DNA of 64,000 nucleotides from Azospirillum brasilense (GCF_003349955.1 NZ_QLKQ01000039.1:1-64000), one strand, 5' to 3'. Shown: positions 25,397 to 33,736, numbered from the stretch's first letter. Notes: generated from the sequence alone by a model not told the origin. Made by a program: numbers and translations.

Positions 25397-27870
25397 GGTA
25401 TTTCTCCTTCATGTTCATGGGTCGTCTCCAGGGTGGCGGCGGCCTCGTCCAAGCCGTTGCAGCGCAGCCATTCCGCGGCGAAACGCTGCGGCCCGGCGTT
25501 CGCCATCAGCTCGAAGGCGCGGCGCTTGTGGGCGGCCCCGCCGCAGCCGCACACGGCGAGCGCCGCCGGGTCGAGGGTGAGCTGGCCGAGCCGGCTGCCT
25601 TCGGGGGTCTTGAAGAAGAGGTCGCGGCGCGGCATGGCACGGGCGACCTGGCCGGCCTGGGTGGCGTTCAGCCCCCAGTCGCGCAGGATGGAGCGCTTGG
25701 CGGCGTTGGGATCGGCGAGCAGCACCAGGACCTGGATGGTCTTCAGCATCGCCGCGATGGCCGAGCCCTCGATGTCGTCGAGCTGGTGGGTGGCGAGCAC
25801 CAGGGCGACGTTCTTCTTCGGCCCGCGCCGGCGCAGCTCGTCCAGCTCGGCGGGCTGGTGCTTGAGCGCTTTGAACGCCTCGTCGACGAGGAACAAGGTC
25901 GGCCGGCCGTCCTCGAACAGCCGGTAGAAGCGGCGAAACAGCGCCTTGATCACCGGCGCCGCACCGGGGCCGCGGTCGATCAGCGCGCCGATGTCCACGG
26001 TGGTCCAGGCGGAACCGAGGAAGCGGTCCTCGGCCGCGTCAACGAGGTCGCCGTAGGGGCCGCCGCGGCAATAGGGCTCCAGCGCAATGCGGACGATGTT
26101 GTCCTGCACCAGATGGGCGAGGTGCGACAGCGTACGCTCGGACGGCGGCGAGACGGCCAGCAGGTGCAGCGCCGCGTCCACCGCGTCGCCCGCCTCGGCG
26201 GCCGACAGGTTACCCGGTCCCAGGACGCCCTGAAGACGCAGCAGGTCCATGACGAAGCCATGGCCCCAGGCGAAGCCGTTGGGGGTGTCCACGTCGGCCA
26301 GCGGCTGCAAGGCGAGGTCATTGAGCGTGCCGTCGCCCGAGCCCATGGACAGGAACTCGCCGCCGGCCGCCCAGGTCGCCACCAGCGACGTGCTCTCCGT
26401 GGCGTCGACGTCGATCCAGACGACGCGGGCACCGGCGGCGCGGGCGAGGAACTGGTGGCCCATGAAGGCCAGCACGGTGGACTTGCCGGTGCGCGGTGGG
26501 CCGATCACCAGCGCCGCCCCGTCCTGCCCCTGGTGGATGTCGAGCATCAGTGGCGTGCCGCCCTCGGCCTCCAACTGCATGAGGGGATCGCATTTGAGGT
26601 GCGGGTTGCGCTCCGGCCCGCCCCAGGCCGAGGAGAGGATGAGGAAGTCGGCGAGCTGGACCTGGGTCAGCGGCACTTTGCGCGGGTTCGGACGGACATG
26701 GCCGGGCAGCGTGCCGTACCACGCCCGCTCGGCGCCCCAGGTCTCCTCGATGACGGTGAAGCCCAGCGTGCGCAGCGCCTTGACCAGGTCGTCGCGGCGC
26801 TCCTCCACCTCCTCGACCGAACGGCCCCACAGCACGGCGGTGGGCGTCATCCAGCCGGAGCTGGTGCCGGCCTGCTCGGCCTCCAGCCGGGCGGCCTCCG
26901 CTTCCAGCGCCTCCATGACGCCGACCGGGTCGTGGCGCAGGGCGGCGTAGCCGCCGACGGCGCGCAGCAGAACCGAGCGCCAGTCGTAGGAGGTGTCGTC
27001 GTGCTTGCGCCACAGGGCGGCGAAGACGCCGCGCGCCTGGACGTGGTCCATCGCCTCGAAGCGCACCGACCAGCGGAACTCGAAGGGCAGCGTGTCCAGC
27101 AGGTTGAGCAGACCGGGATGGCTGGCCTTGGGGTAGCCGCCAATGCCGATCATGCGGACCGGCCATTCCGTCCCGCCGTTGCTCCAGGCCGGGAACGAGC
27201 CGGGTTTGAAGCCGACGTCCACGAGGTTGGCCTTGATCGGAAAGCCGGGGATGTCGGGGGCGGTGACGTGGCGCTGGTAGAGGGGCGAGACGCAGTTGTG
27301 CAGCAGGGTCTGCACGCCGTCGTCGTCCAGCATCCTGGCCCACCCCACCGCCCGGCCGAGCAGGGAGGCGAACTGGAGCACCAATTGCCGGAAGGGCTCG
27401 ACGTGGTCGCGCATGACATCCGGCTTGGCGCGCTCGGGCGGGTTGCGGGTGAACCAGGAGGCCACCGTGCGCGTGGTCGGCCGCGACGGCGTGTGGGTGA
27501 TCGCCACGAAGGTGCGGGTGCGGAGCTGCCGGCCGGCGTCGTCGAGGCGGTCACGCCGCTCGCCGTCGATCAACTCGGACACCGGGTGCGTTCCGGTGGA
27601 GCGCGGGTAACCGCCGACCTCCCGCCGCTGCATCTCGAAATGGAAGGTCCAGCCGCCGGTGAAGGGGAACAGGACGTTGCCGGCGGCCAGCGCCGTCTGC
27701 ATCCGCTCGGCCGGGTCCTGGCCGTCCTGGTCGCGGCCGCCGTACTCGACGACGGCCATCAGCGCGCCGTCCTCCTCCAGCAGCACCACGCCGGGCCAGA
27801 CGAATCCATCCCACGGCAGGTGCCGGGACAGGGAATCGAAGCCGTCGTCGAAGGCGGTCAGGTCGAGCAT
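25393..27870 (-). CDS. trbE: TrbE/VirB4-like type IV secretion ATPase
   Basis: An 825-residue cytoplasmic ATPase: N-terminal CagE/TrbE domain, Walker A VIGPPRTGKSTVL at about residue 455, Walker B TLFLVDEAFKAL at about 657, and ATHQLDDIEGSAIA after it. VirB4 energises pilus assembly and substrate transfer. CCGAGGTGAGGC before ATG 27870 is a good ribosome binding site, and trbD ends 3 bp upstream. The length and motifs are intact, so the gene is probably functional. Confidence 0.92.
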   Translation of the reverse strand: MLDLTAFDDGFDSLSRHLPWDGFVWPGVVLLEEDGALMAVVEYGGRDQDGQDPAERMQTALAAGNVLFPFTGGWTFHFEMQRREVGGYPRSTGTHPVSELIDGERRDRLDDAGRQLRTRTFVAITHTPSRPTTRTVASWFTRNPPERAKPDVMRDHVEPFRQLVLQFASLLGRAVGWARMLDDDGVQTLLHNCVSPLYQRHVTAPDIPGFPIKANLVDVGFKPGSFPAWSNGGTEWPVRMIGIGGYPKASHPGLLNLLDTLPFEFRWSVRFEAMDHVQARGVFAALWRKHDDTSYDWRSVLLRAVGGYAALRHDPVGVMEALEAEAARLEAEQAGTSSGWMTPTAVLWGRSVEEVEERRDDLVKALRTLGFTVIEETWGAERAWYGTLPGHVRPNPRKVPLTQVQLADFLILSSAWGGPERNPHLKCDPLMQLEAEGGTPLMLDIHQGQDGAALVIGPPRTGKSTVLAFMGHQFLARAAGARVVWIDVDATESTSLVATWAAGGEFLSMGSGDGTLNDLALQPLADVDTPNGFAWGHGFVMDLLRLQGVLGPGNLSAAEAGDAVDAALHLLAVSPPSERTLSHLAHLVQDNIVRIALEPYCRGGPYGDLVDAAEDRFLGSAWTTVDIGALIDRGPGAAPVIKALFRRFYRLFEDGRPTLFLVDEAFKALKHQPAELDELRRRGPKKNVALVLATHQLDDIEGSAIAAMLKTIQVLVLLADPNAAKRSILRDWGLNATQAGQVARAMPRRDLFFKTPEGSRLGQLTLDPAALAVCGCGGAAHKRRAFELMANAGPQRFAAEWLRCNGLDEAAATLETTHEHEGEIP

Positions 27871-27873
27871 GCC

Positions 27874-28125
27874 TCACCTCGGGGCGCGGTAGGAGGAGAG
27901 GGACAGCGACCGGCCGCGGGTGCGCAACGCCCGCAGCAGCCAAGCCGAGGCGTTCTGGCGGACGATCTCCAGCCACCAGGGATCGCGGCGGGTGAGATAG
28001 CGCGCCGTCAGGAAGACCAGTAGGAACCCCGCCACCGCCTGCGGGATGGCGCCGAGTGCCAGCCACAGCTCCGCGGCCAGCCAGACGGCGATGGCCAGCA
28101 GCTCCATCGGCACGCCGAGCGGCAT
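27874..28125 (-). CDS. trbD: TrbD/VirB3-like small membrane protein
   Basis: An 83-residue protein with two adjoining hydrophobic segments in the first half (LLAIAVWLAAELWLALGAIP, then AVAGFLLVFLTARYL) and a positively charged tail. This is the VirB3 topology, and its place immediately before trbE is the normal one. ATG 28125 is taken as start; an internal ATG at 28107 is possible. No trbC (pilin) or trbB (VirB11) gene precedes it: the next upstream gene is a ParA-like protein. Confidence 0.75.
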   Translation of the reverse strand: MPLGVPMELLAIAVWLAAELWLALGAIPQAVAGFLLVFLTARYLTRRDPWWLEIVRQNASAWLLRALRTRGRSLSLSSYRAPR

Positions 28126-28225
28126 CTTGCTGAGTGGTCCTTCTTACTTCCCAAACAGCCATCACCTATTCTTCTCGGTAGCCGCCGGACGCCTGTCTTC
28201 GCCGCCGTTCCTACGCCACACCACG

Positions 28226-28247
28226 CCCGGTCCCGGAACCGTTCGGG
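28226..28247. promoter_or_regulatory. Inverted repeat between parA-like gene and trbD
   Basis: A 7-bp inverted repeat (GGTCCCG and CGGGACC) separated by 8 bp lies just after the stop of the upstream parA-like gene and about 100 bp before trbD. No T-tract follows on either strand, so it may be an operator or a weak terminator separating the partition and transfer transcripts. Confidence 0.4.
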
Positions 28248-28259
28248 ACCCCGCCTCGC

Positions 28260-28913
28260 TCAGCCCGTTTTCCCTGTCCGGCCACGGCCGAACACCTCAT
28301 CGACCAGCCGCCGGACATCGACCTCGGCCGGCCCGATGAAGTCGATCTCCTGCACCAGCAGGCCGGTGCCCCGGCTCATGGCGAAGCTCATCCGTTCCCC
28401 CACCACCGCGGCGGCCACGGGCAGACGCAGACCGCAGACGGTCATCTCGGTGCCCGGCTCGATCTCCAGGCCCGCGGGGGCATGCGTCAGGACCACCGAC
28501 GCCGTCATGGCCGGTTCGACCGCCAGCGCCTCGACCACCAGCTGCATGGTGGCGGCGCAGCGTCCCACGGCGTCCCGTTCGGGATGGGTCGGCACCAGCA
28601 CGGTGTCCGCCGCCAGCAGCGCCGCGCGCAGGGCTGCGGTGGAGGCCGCCGGGGTGTCAATGATCACGTGGTCGAAGCGGGCGTGCAGGCCCCAGACGCC
28701 GCAGCGCAGGTCCGGGCTGGCGATGCCGATGGTCTCGAACAGCGCCGGCAGGTCGTTGCGCCGCCGGCTCTCGGCCCACTCCAGGGCACCGGAGCGCTGG
28801 CCGGTGTCGAGCAGCGCCACCCGCTTGCCTTGCAGAGCCAGCTCGCCGGCGAGATGCACCGCCAGCGTCGTCCGTCCGGCGCCACGGGCCTGGTTCACAA
28901 GCGCCACGATCAT
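28260..28913 (-). CDS. ParA-like protein with degenerate P-loop
   Basis: A 217-residue relative of ParA/VirC1. The deviant Walker A of ParA proteins (KGGVGKT in the neighbouring gene) reads NQARGAGRTT here, so the signature lysine is Ala and the invariant lysine is Arg. The Walker B-like DHVIIDTPAA and the overall fold are retained. Loss of both lysines should abolish ATP hydrolysis, so it may act as a regulatory or scaffold partner of the intact ParA encoded two genes upstream. ATG 28913 overlaps the preceding small gene by 4 bp. Confidence 0.8.
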   Translation of the reverse strand: MIVALVNQARGAGRTTLAVHLAGELALQGKRVALLDTGQRSGALEWAESRRRNDLPALFETIGIASPDLRCGVWGLHARFDHVIIDTPAASTAALRAALLAADTVLVPTHPERDAVGRCAATMQLVVEALAVEPAMTASVVLTHAPAGLEIEPGTEMTVCGLRLPVAAAVVGERMSFAMSRGTGLLVQEIDFIGPAEVDVRRLVDEVFGRGRTGKTG

Positions 28914-29146
28914 GATGTGCCCTCCTCGGGAAAGGCGCCGTCCAGCAGCTCGCGCAGCAGCACCGCCATGGTCACACCCCGGCGGAAGGCGGCGATCCTG
29001 ATCCGCCCGCGCAGCTCGGGGGTGACGTCCACCGTGAGCCGCGCGGTGTAGAGGTCCGCCTTGGGGGTGGCCGGCCCGTCGCCCTGGCGCACCCAGGTGT
29101 CGGGGGTGCCGGGACGCGCCCCGAAGCCGATCCGCCCGCCGCTCAC
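28910..29146 (-). CDS. Small ribbon-helix-helix protein of the partition cluster
   Basis: A 78-residue protein. The C-terminal 45 residues (YTARLTVDVTPELRGRIRIA, then GVTMAVLLRELLD) fit a ribbon-helix-helix DNA-binding domain such as ParG or VirC2. GTG 29146 is the start; GTGA overlaps the parA stop. Sitting between two ParA-like genes, it is probably the centromere- or oriT-binding partner. The N-terminal 30 residues are flexible and basic. Confidence 0.65.
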   Translation of the reverse strand: MSGGRIGFGARPGTPDTWVRQGDGPATPKADLYTARLTVDVTPELRGRIRIAAFRRGVTMAVLLRELLDGAFPEEGTS

Positions 29147-29781
29147 CGGAGCGTCCCCAGCACTTCGGCGGCAAGCGCCACCATCTCGCGGGCGGCCTGC
29201 GATCCGGGCGCCTCCTCGGCCGCCAGCCGGCCGGCGCGGGCGCAACGGGCGAAGACGACGCGCTGACCCACCGTCGTCGCCAGGGCCGGCGGCAGCGTGC
29301 CGGCGAGTTCCCGGCGGGCGTCGCGCAGCAGCAGCGTGCGGGCGATGCAGCGGTTGAGCACGAAGCGCGCCTCCAGGCCGGGCTTCCAGCCGCGGGCGTC
29401 GTCGAGCAGGCGCAGCAGCTCCGCCGACGCCCAGGCATCGTAGGGGCTCGGCTGCACCGGGATGAGGACGAGGTCGGCGGCCAGCAGCGCCGAACGGACG
29501 AGGCCGGTGACGCGCGGCGGCCCGTCGATGACCACGTGCCGGTAGCCGCGGGCCAGTTCCGGCACCTCGCGGTGCAGCGTCTCGCGGGCCAAGCCGGTCA
29601 TCGCGAACAGCCGGGGCAGGCCCCCGCGGTCGCGCTGCACGGACCAGTCGAGCGCGGAGCCTTGGGGATCGGCGTCGATGAGCAGGACCCGGTGGCCCGG
29701 GCGCGCCAGCTCGGCGGCGAGGTGGGTGGCGAGCGTCGTCTTGCCGACGCCGCCCTTCTGGTTGAGCAGCGCCACGATCAT
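29143..29781 (-). CDS. parA: ParA-family ATPase (partition or VirC1-like)
   Basis: A 212-residue ATPase with an intact deviant Walker A (NQKGGVGKTTLATH, residues 7-20), Walker A' IDADPQGSAL and Walker B HVVIDGPP. The small size without an N-terminal helix-turn-helix resembles VirC1/ParF-type proteins that position plasmids or relaxosomes. It is first in a three-gene overlapping cluster and lies just beyond the iterons of the replication origin. A distant parB-like gene is at 47850-49631. Confidence 0.88.
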   Translation of the reverse strand: MIVALLNQKGGVGKTTLATHLAAELARPGHRVLLIDADPQGSALDWSVQRDRGGLPRLFAMTGLARETLHREVPELARGYRHVVIDGPPRVTGLVRSALLAADLVLIPVQPSPYDAWASAELLRLLDDARGWKPGLEARFVLNRCIARTLLLRDARRELAGTLPPALATTVGQRVVFARCARAGRLAAEEAPGSQAAREMVALAAEVLGTLR

Positions 29782-29921
29782 GACGCCGCTCCCCGGGCTG
29801 CGGCGTGGAGCCGGCTTTCCTCGGCATCCCCGCGGCCCATCAACAAAGACTCGTTAGACTCTCTGTTAGATACGTTAAGGGCGCGAATCGGCCCTGTATA
29901 CCAAGGGCCTGGATGGTGTCC

Positions 29922-29987
29922 GTGCACCCGATAGCACGAGTGCCGTGCACCCGATGGCACGAGCGTTTGCACACCCGATAGCACGAG
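29922..29987. repeat. Three 19-bp iterons, putative replication origin
   Basis: Three near-identical direct repeats of GTGCACCCGATAGCACGAG start at 29922, 29945 and 29969 (the second has G for A in GATAG, the third varies at its first bases). Spacing is 23-24 bp, about two helical turns, and each unit contains a small inverted repeat (CGTGC and GCACG). They lie directly downstream of the repA stop and upstream of parA, which fits an iteron origin or an autoregulatory RepA-binding array. Confidence 0.75.
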
Positions 29988-29992
29988 CGGTG

Positions 29993-30844
29993 TCACCGGT
30001 TTATCCCCCGTGTCTGTGGATAAGTCTGCGGCGCGAAGCGCAGCCGTTCGCTGCCGTCCGGCTGGCGCTCGACGGCCAGCCGGTAACCCGGCAGCCGCTG
30101 GCACCGGGCGACGGTGCGCAGGTCAATGGCGAAATTGGCGAAGCGGGCGAGGCTGCCCGACTTGGCGTGTAGGTGGCGGAAATCGAAGGCCCAGCCCTCG
30201 GCCTGGCGGCCGGCGTGCTTGCGGGCGAGCCGGTACAGCCAGCGCTCGATGCCGCCGGTGAGGCCGAAGTATTCCCGCCCAATGGTCAGCACGAAGGCGT
30301 CGGCGAGGACGCCCTGGTAGAACCAGTCCGGCAGGATCAGTTCCAGCCCCAGCGGCCGGCCGGCGGCGTCGGTGCGCTCCTTCCACTCGTTGATCCAGGA
30401 GAAGCGGTGCCGGCGCCGCAGGTCGGGCTGGCGGAGGTTGGTGACCACCGTGGTCGCCTGAAGCCGGTCGAGGGCGGCGCGCAGGCGCTGGTAGTCGCGC
30501 AGCGAGGTGCCGCGCCCGGTGAAGGTGAGGATCTGGTGTGGTGTCGCACTGAGCAGGCGCGCGGTGCGCAGGCCGGCGTCGCGCGCCTCGACGAGTTGGC
30601 TGGCCGCCCAGATCAGCACGTCGGCGTCCCAGATGGTGGCGATGCCGTGCTCGGCGGTGCCCTCGACGCGGATGCGCACCTCGCCCGCGGCGTAGTCGAT
30701 GGGCTCGGTGCGCTTCGACTTGGCGAGCGAGAAGAACGGGTGCGCCATCAGGTCCTGCTGGTCGCGCACCGCCATGTCGCCGGGCAGCGCAACGAACAGG
30801 TCGAGCTGCATTTGCCGTTCGCTGTTGCGGAAGACCCCGTACAT
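29993..30844 (-). CDS. repA: RepA-type replication initiator protein
   Basis: A 283-residue protein. The N-terminus QMQLDLFVALPGD, then LMAHPFFSLAKSKR and the tandem winged-helix-like body (ILTFTGRGTSLRDYQRLRAA, then FGLTGGIERWLYRLARKH) fit the replication initiator protein A family of broad-host plasmids. It would bind the iterons at 29922-29987 and load the host replisome. ATG 30844 is used; an internal ATG at 30811 is possible. It is preceded 8 bp upstream by the small helix-turn-helix gene, so both are on one transcript. It gives the island a plasmid-like replication module. Confidence 0.85.
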   Translation of the reverse strand: MYGVFRNSERQMQLDLFVALPGDMAVRDQQDLMAHPFFSLAKSKRTEPIDYAAGEVRIRVEGTAEHGIATIWDADVLIWAASQLVEARDAGLRTARLLSATPHQILTFTGRGTSLRDYQRLRAALDRLQATTVVTNLRQPDLRRRHRFSWINEWKERTDAAGRPLGLELILPDWFYQGVLADAFVLTIGREYFGLTGGIERWLYRLARKHAGRQAEGWAFDFRHLHAKSGSLARFANFAIDLRTVARCQRLPGYRLAVERQPDGSERLRFAPQTYPQTRGINR

Positions 30845-30852
30845 GGCGCAGC

Positions 30853-31104
30853 TCAGCGGCTCGCCGGGCGGGCCGGCCGCACGGTGCCGGTGCCGGGATC
30901 GGAGGTGGAGGTGCGCAGGCCCTGGTCGGCCCAGCTCTTCAGGTCCTCGACGGCGTAGACCACCCGGCCGCCGATCTTGCGATAGCGCGGGCCGGTGCCG
31001 TAGACGCGATGCATCTCCAGCGTTCGGCCGGACAGGCCGAGGAAACGCGCGGCCTCGGGCGTGCGCAGGAAGCGTGGGGGAAGGCCACCGGTCTTGTCGT
31101 CCAT
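30853..31104 (-). CDS. AlpA/MerR-type helix-turn-helix protein
   Basis: An 83-residue DNA-binding protein: FLRTPEAARFLGLSGRTLEM is the helix-turn-helix and the following YRKIGGRVVYAVEDLKSW is the wing typical of AlpA/excisionase-like small regulators. ATG 31104 has GGAG about 9 bp upstream. In related integrative elements such a protein precedes repA and either activates it or acts as excisionase. An 18-bp palindrome about 230 bp upstream is a candidate binding site. Confidence 0.8.
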   Translation of the reverse strand: MDDKTGGLPPRFLRTPEAARFLGLSGRTLEMHRVYGTGPRYRKIGGRVVYAVEDLKSWADQGLRTSTSDPGTGTVRPARPASR

Positions 31105-31581
31105 TCGTCCGTCTCCGTGTGCTGCGGGCACCCCAGGGACAGAGGGGCGCGTCGTGGAGCACGGTGGCGGAGGGGAGGCATGGCCAGGGAGGGGAAAGAC
31201 CTTGCGGGGGTGAGTCCCCCGGTGGGGAGCGATCAAGACCTCGAAAATGCTTGGTTTCAGCGCCGTTCAATCACCGGGGCAAGGCAGAGTGGACAATAAT
31301 CTTGCCTGAAGAACAGCGCGATGCCGCTGGATCAGCGGAAATCCGGATTTCCGGATCGGCTTTTTTCGGATAGGCGCCAGGAGCGGATACCCAATACTTG
31401 CGCCTTAAAGAACTGAGTTGGAGGCGCCTATCGCAACGGCTGACGTCTCGTTGGGGCGGGTCAGGCGCCGAAGCCACAAAAGGTCGGTGTGGCGCACGCA
31501 ACTGTCGGAGACAGGCTGACGGTAAGGCATCGGTGTGGTATGCAACCCGTCGATACCGGTCCGCGCTTCTGGGGCTCTGAC
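31105..31581. other. Intergenic region upstream of the repA transcript and the DUF4062-SIR2 gene
   Basis: No gene is supported in these 477 bp between divergent genes. It should contain the promoters of both the leftward HTH-repA transcript and the rightward DUF4062-SIR2 gene. The only outstanding structure is the palindrome at 31336-31353, followed on the plus strand by a T6 run at 31361-31366. Confidence 0.5.
31336..31353. promoter_or_regulatory. 18-bp perfect palindrome, half-site CGGAAATCC
   Basis: CGGAAATCC followed directly by its reverse complement. The same 9-bp half-site occurs in the opposite order in the palindrome at 38959-38976. The pair brackets the 31.5-37.9 kb defence cargo. 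It could be an operator of an island regulator or, with the T6 run beyond it, part of a terminator. Confidence 0.5.
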
Positions 31582-32898
31582 ATGCCGACCAAAGTCCGCG
31601 TTTTCATCAGTAGCACAATGGAAGACCTCGCCAACGAGCGTCAGGCAGTAGTAGAGCAGGTACGTGGTCTGGGGCTTGAGCCAGTGAATGCCGAAGGCTT
31701 GCTGCCGAACGGCGAAACCAGTTGGAATTTGCTGGCGGATGAGATCCGTACATCTCATGTTTTCATCCTTATCCTCGGCGACAGGTATGGCTGGATTCCC
31801 ACCACGGGCTATGGCGCAGGACAGAATAAGGGGGTGACGCACTTGGAGGTTGATCTTGCTCGCTCCTTGAATATTCCTATTTTGCCATTCTTTAAAAAGC
31901 TAAAATATGGTTCAGATGCATCAAGTGACGATGCAGTCCGCCGCGATCACTTTAGGACTGAAATCGGGGACTGGTCGAAAGGAATATTTAGAGCTGAATT
32001 TGATTGGGCAATTGACCTTGGGCAAAAAGTTCGAACGGCTCTTCTAGATGTGTTCCAGGACACTTATCTCAAGCAGCTAGTGCGAAAACTTGAGGCTGGA
32101 AGATCGACGATCACCGAGCCAACTTCCCAGCCCCCCCTCGGTTTCGGTAGTGGGCCCCAACGTTCGCCTAGTTCAATACTCTTCGCTGGCGCAGGCTTTT
32201 CTATAGCAGCCGGTTACCCGACAGCGAGCGCTTTAGCAGAGATATTGGGCCAACGGTTGGGGTTGCAGTCAAGTGGCGTTGAGATTCTCAGCCGCCATTC
32301 GTTTACTGATGTTGCCGCCCTTGCCGAAGCTAAGTTGGGACGCGCTAGCATAATACGCGCTATACAGGAATTGCTTGATACGCCTCTCCCCGTTACCCCG
32401 ACTCGCGCCCATCTTGCGGCAGTCCAGGCATTTCCAATAATCATTACAACGAACTATGATCTACTTTTCGAACGCGCCTGCAAGATGCTAAGTATTAACT
32501 ATGCTGTTTATACACCGACCTCTTTCCGCCCCAACGGGCAGGCCGATGTTACAATCTACAAGATTGATGGATCAATTTCTGATCCGGACACCTTGATCCT
32601 CACGGATGCAGATGCTTACCGTGCCCAGATCACTAGCGCGTTTTGGAACCCGATAGCGAGCGCATTACAGAATTGCCGCCTTGTTATCGTCGGGCACTCG
32701 GTGCGAGACCCTACCAGCCGACGGATTCTTAACAGCCGGAACCGTGAACTTCCGGGAGTCTACGTCTCACCTTATTTGGATGAGCTGGACGCCGTTCTCC
32801 TTCATCGCTACAGCCTAGAAGGAATTAAGACTGACGCTGATACCTATATGACCGCAGCCCTTAGCTTGAGCGCGCATCCGTTAAATTTGTCGTCTTAA
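31582..32898 (+). CDS. DUF4062-SIR2 fusion, candidate single-gene defence protein
   Basis: A 438-residue protein. Residues 1-90 are a DUF4062 domain (KVRVFISSTMEDLANERQAV and the downstream FILILGDRYGW). After a linker, residues about 198-430 are a SIR2-like NADase fold: LFAGAGFSIAAGYPT (201-215) and ITTNYDLLFERA with N291 and D293. At the position of the usual catalytic His (KxHGS) the sequence is YKIDGSISDP, so His is replaced by Asp (about residue 329). ATG 31582 is chosen by domain start. GC is below the island average. DUF4062 proteins often accompany STAND or SIR2 effectors in immunity; the exact role here is inferred. Confidence 0.8.
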   Translation: MPTKVRVFISSTMEDLANERQAVVEQVRGLGLEPVNAEGLLPNGETSWNLLADEIRTSHVFILILGDRYGWIPTTGYGAGQNKGVTHLEVDLARSLNIPILPFFKKLKYGSDASSDDAVRRDHFRTEIGDWSKGIFRAEFDWAIDLGQKVRTALLDVFQDTYLKQLVRKLEAGRSTITEPTSQPPLGFGSGPQRSPSSILFAGAGFSIAAGYPTASALAEILGQRLGLQSSGVEILSRHSFTDVAALAEAKLGRASIIRAIQELLDTPLPVTPTRAHLAAVQAFPIIITTNYDLLFERACKMLSINYAVYTPTSFRPNGQADVTIYKIDGSISDPDTLILTDADAYRAQITSAFWNPIASALQNCRLVIVGHSVRDPTSRRILNSRNRELPGVYVSPYLDELDAVLLHRYSLEGIKTDADTYMTAALSLSAHPLNLSS

Positions 32899-33028
32899 AG
32901 GTTCTTATGCATCTCGTTGTTATACTACGCAGTCTTTTCAGTCTGCCTCGAGTCAAAAGCAGATATTGGATTTTGTTCAGGAAAAATCGCTCCGGTTCCC
33001 CGGTAGGTAGGACGCACGCAAGGAAAGG

Positions 33029-33736
33029 TCACCCATCATCCTTTGCTTTCCTCGTGCCACGGCGCCACGCCCAAATCGTAGCGTCATTGTCCTGTACCCA
33101 ATCGGCCAATTTCTCGACTTCGGTAATGGCTTCCAGCAACCGCTCCCGGCTGACCTCGATGGGAAGGCCGTGCCACGGCATGTCCTGCTCGACGTCCCAG
33201 CGCTGGCGATCCTCGCTGACGAAGAAAGGGTTTGGGTGCTTCTCCAGCGTTTTAATATTGTGATTGCTTTGGAAAGTTAGGAAATCATTGCTGTGATGAA
33301 AGTCGTTGCGAGCCAGGACAACCTGTTCGATGAGGTCGAAACGAATTGGACAACTAGCGTAGATCTCTCCCATAATATGCTCAAGTATTTGTCGATAAGC
33401 TTCAACAAAGCCCTTCTTGAAGTGCTGCTTGCGAGCTTCCTTCGAGGTAAACTCGAGCCCGATTTCTCGCTCCAACGCCATAAAGTACAGTCTGAGCGTA
33501 TCCGACAGCAGAGACACGGCCAACATACCGACAAGTTCGCGTGTCTGCTCGGCTTCCATCCATTCGTTCAGAAATGGCGGTTCCTCACTGTCATAGTCGG
33601 GATTGAATGGAGGCGGTTCGAACGGAGACACGCCGTCTTCAATTCGCTGCTTCAACTGCTCGAACGGAATGCGTGCTTCCTCGTAGAAGAGACGGATGAT
33701 TCTGGTGCGCTCCCGCATGAAGTAGGAGAGGTCCAT
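33029..33736 (-). CDS. Hypothetical protein with HEPN-like RNDFHH motif
   Basis: A 235-residue, mostly helical, acidic protein with no recognised family. Residues 143-148 read RNDFHH within VVLARNDFHHSND, which fits the Rx4-6H catalytic motif of HEPN ribonucleases, and it is preceded by a helical core. A clear antitoxin partner of the MNT or similar type is not adjacent. It lies in the defence cargo between the DUF4062-SIR2 gene (converging) and a DUF3223 gene. An RNase effector is possible. Confidence 0.65.
   Translation of the reverse strand: MDLSYFMRERTRIIRLFYEEARIPFEQLKQRIEDGVSPFEPPPFNPDYDSEEPPFLNEWMEAEQTRELVGMLAVSLLSDTLRLYFMALEREIGLEFTSKEARKQHFKKGFVEAYRQILEHIMGEIYASCPIRFDLIEQVVLARNDFHHSNDFLTFQSNHNIKTLEKHPNPFFVSEDRQRWDVEQDMPWHGLPIEVSRERLLEAITEVEKLADWVQDNDATIWAWRRGTRKAKDDG

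Noticed and set aside
22992..25418. 808-codon frame spanning trbL, trbK and trbJ
   Set aside because: Only residues from the ATG at 24305 onward look like TrbL; the upstream part is a shadow of trbJ, which has a signal peptide and its own start.
25411..28023. 870-codon plus-strand frame opposite trbE
   Set aside because: Antisense shadow of trbE, which has clear Walker motifs; the plus-strand product is low in sense and has no ribosome binding site.
29922..29987. Short direct repeats considered as a CRISPR array
   Set aside because: Only three 19-bp units with 4-5 bp between them; no spacers, leader or cas genes. They fit iterons.
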